This document shows positions 5,345-5,903 of a stretch of DNA of 5,903 nt, piece by piece. Within the stretch, counting starts at the first letter, position 1. Each line of letters begins with the position of its first letter. The notes under the pieces were generated by a model. It worked only from the letters and a program-made list of their open reading frames with translations, was not told the DNA's origin and did not search any database. The position numbers and the translations under genes are program-made. The stretch comes from Oceanospirillaceae bacterium. Lineage in GTDB: Bacteria; Pseudomonadota; Gammaproteobacteria; Pseudomonadales; Balneatricaceae. The stretch is from NCBI GenBank assembly GCA_003523085.1, contig DPHD01000029.1, forward strand, positions 15,563 to 21,465. Reading direction: 5' to 3'.

Positions 5345-5779
5345 TTACTGGGTTACGTGCTGCAGGGTAGTAATGACTTGGTCCACATCTTTAGCCCAGG
5401 CCATAGCAGCAGCGTTGACTTCCTTTAGGGGGTGCACAATGTCTTCGCTGTGCAGGGTAATGTAAGGCGTGCCCATGGCAGCGCAATAACCGGCATCAAA
5501 GGCGGCGTTCCACTGTTTGTACTTGTCGCCAAAACGAATGATAGCAATGTCGGCTTGGGCAATGAGGTTCTTGGTGCGAATGGCATTCACTTTGGCTGAT
5601 TGATTGTCGCGCCAAAAATTAGTAGCGGTGTCGGCCAAATGATCGCCAGCGGCATCGCTGGCTTCGTGATTAGTGCATGCCGAGGTAAAGTTCACTGGTA
5701 ATTTCAGTTCCGCGCAGCGGCTGATGATTTGTTCGCGCCAGTCGGTATGAATTTCACCAGATAAATAGATATTCCACAT
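5345..5779 (-). CDS. ytoQ: YtoQ-family protein
   Basis: This 144-residue protein matches the YtoQ family (TIGR03646, DUF2872 type) nearly end to end. It shows the opening WNIYLSGEIHTDWRE, then FTSACTNHEASDAAGD (about 31-46), FWRDNQSAKVNAIRT (about 55-69), ADIAIIRFGDKYKQWNAAFDAGYCAAMG (about 76-103) and TPYITLHSEDIVHPLKEV. The fold is thought to resemble nucleoside 2-deoxyribosyltransferases, but no reaction is established. The ATG at 5779 has only a weak GAGA ribosome site in its leader. The stop of the gene upstream is 24 bases away, so the two are probably cotranscribed. Downstream, the transcript runs directly into the repeat array; no classical T-tract terminator is visible. The length is normal for the family. 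Confidence 0.9.
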   Translation of the reverse strand: MWNIYLSGEIHTDWREQIISRCAELKLPVNFTSACTNHEASDAAGDHLADTATNFWRDNQSAKVNAIRTKNLIAQADIAIIRFGDKYKQWNAAFDAGYCAAMGTPYITLHSEDIVHPLKEVNAAAMAWAKDVDQVITTLQHVTQ

Positions 5780-5803
5780 AATAACGTCTCAATTTTATAT
5801 TAG

Positions 5804-5903
5804 TTAATGTTGTTCACAGGTGCCGGGCATTTGGTTTATCCACTGTTGAATGAGTGCCAACCCTTGTTGGTGCACCAAACCCTTGGATAGCTCTGGCATT
5901 TTT
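5804..5903 (-). CDS. C-terminal end of a probable cytochrome c-family protein (partial)
   Basis: The frame is open from the window edge to a TAA at 5806-5804 and gives 32 residues, beginning KMPELSKGLVHQQGLALI and followed by QQWINQMPG. MPxL-x(2-4)-V-x(2-4)-GxxLIxxWI is the usual closing pattern of class I cytochrome c domains, where the methionine is the distal haem ligand. It resembles the ends of SO2930-type diheme cytochromes and related periplasmic haem proteins. The CXXCH motif would lie upstream, outside the window. The 24-base gap to ytoQ suggests one transcript. The call rests on a short segment and could be wrong. Confidence 0.55.
   Translation of the reverse strand, partial: KMPELSKGLVHQQGLALIQQWINQMPGTCEQH

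Noticed and set aside
5178..5465. Plus-strand open frame of 95 codons across the repeat array
   Set aside because: Its N-terminal half is a translation of the tandem repeat (recurring LWQSTNLRHCEGC) and the rest is antisense to ytoQ. REP arrays commonly give such false frames, and no ribosome site precedes it.

Overview
The window looks like a chromosomal segment of a gammaproteobacterium of moderate GC content, possibly a marine or environmental one. This rests on the protein families present (an ECF42-type sigma factor with a DGPF partner, an AIM24/TIGR00266 protein, YtoQ, and a probable diheme-type cytochrome c end) and on the short palindromic REP-like repeats. The genus cannot be fixed from the sequence alone. 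No rRNA, tRNA, CRISPR array or transposase is visible, and no gene-free stretch exceeds about 220 bases.

Left part, plus strand. Bases 1-190 hold two small hairpins and a tentative promoter. Two nearly abutting genes follow: a YCII/DGPF-domain protein (191-529) and a 407-residue ECF sigma factor with the long C-terminal extension of the ECF42 group (531-1754). The sigma gene probably starts at a TTG, and a perfect 9-bp inverted repeat lies just inside its coding region. Next is a VapBC-type toxin-antitoxin pair (1848-2072 and 2072-2491). A 34-bp near-perfect palindrome upstream of it is very probably its own operator.

Right part, minus strand. A tight three-gene operon reads MATE transporter (5125-3734), AIM24/TIGR00266 protein (3732-2944), then a membrane-anchored J-domain protein (2942-2481). 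Both junctions have one untranslated base between stop and start (TAATATG and TGATATG). The last gene converges on vapC and overlaps it by 11 bp. Upstream of the operon, a four-copy 42/43-bp tandem REP-like array (5172-5333) separates it from a ytoQ-family gene (5779-5345). Just upstream of ytoQ is the C-terminal end of another protein, probably a cytochrome c, cut by the window edge.

Functionally, the left unit is probably a self-contained sigma-factor circuit and vapBC an autoregulated addiction or stress module. The minus-strand operon couples an efflux pump to two membrane or quality-control type proteins of unknown joint role. No clearly novel defence or mobile system is evident. The points most worth following up are the MATE-AIM24-J-domain operon, the phased VapB operator, the hairpin at the sigma gene start and the dimeric structure of the repeat array.
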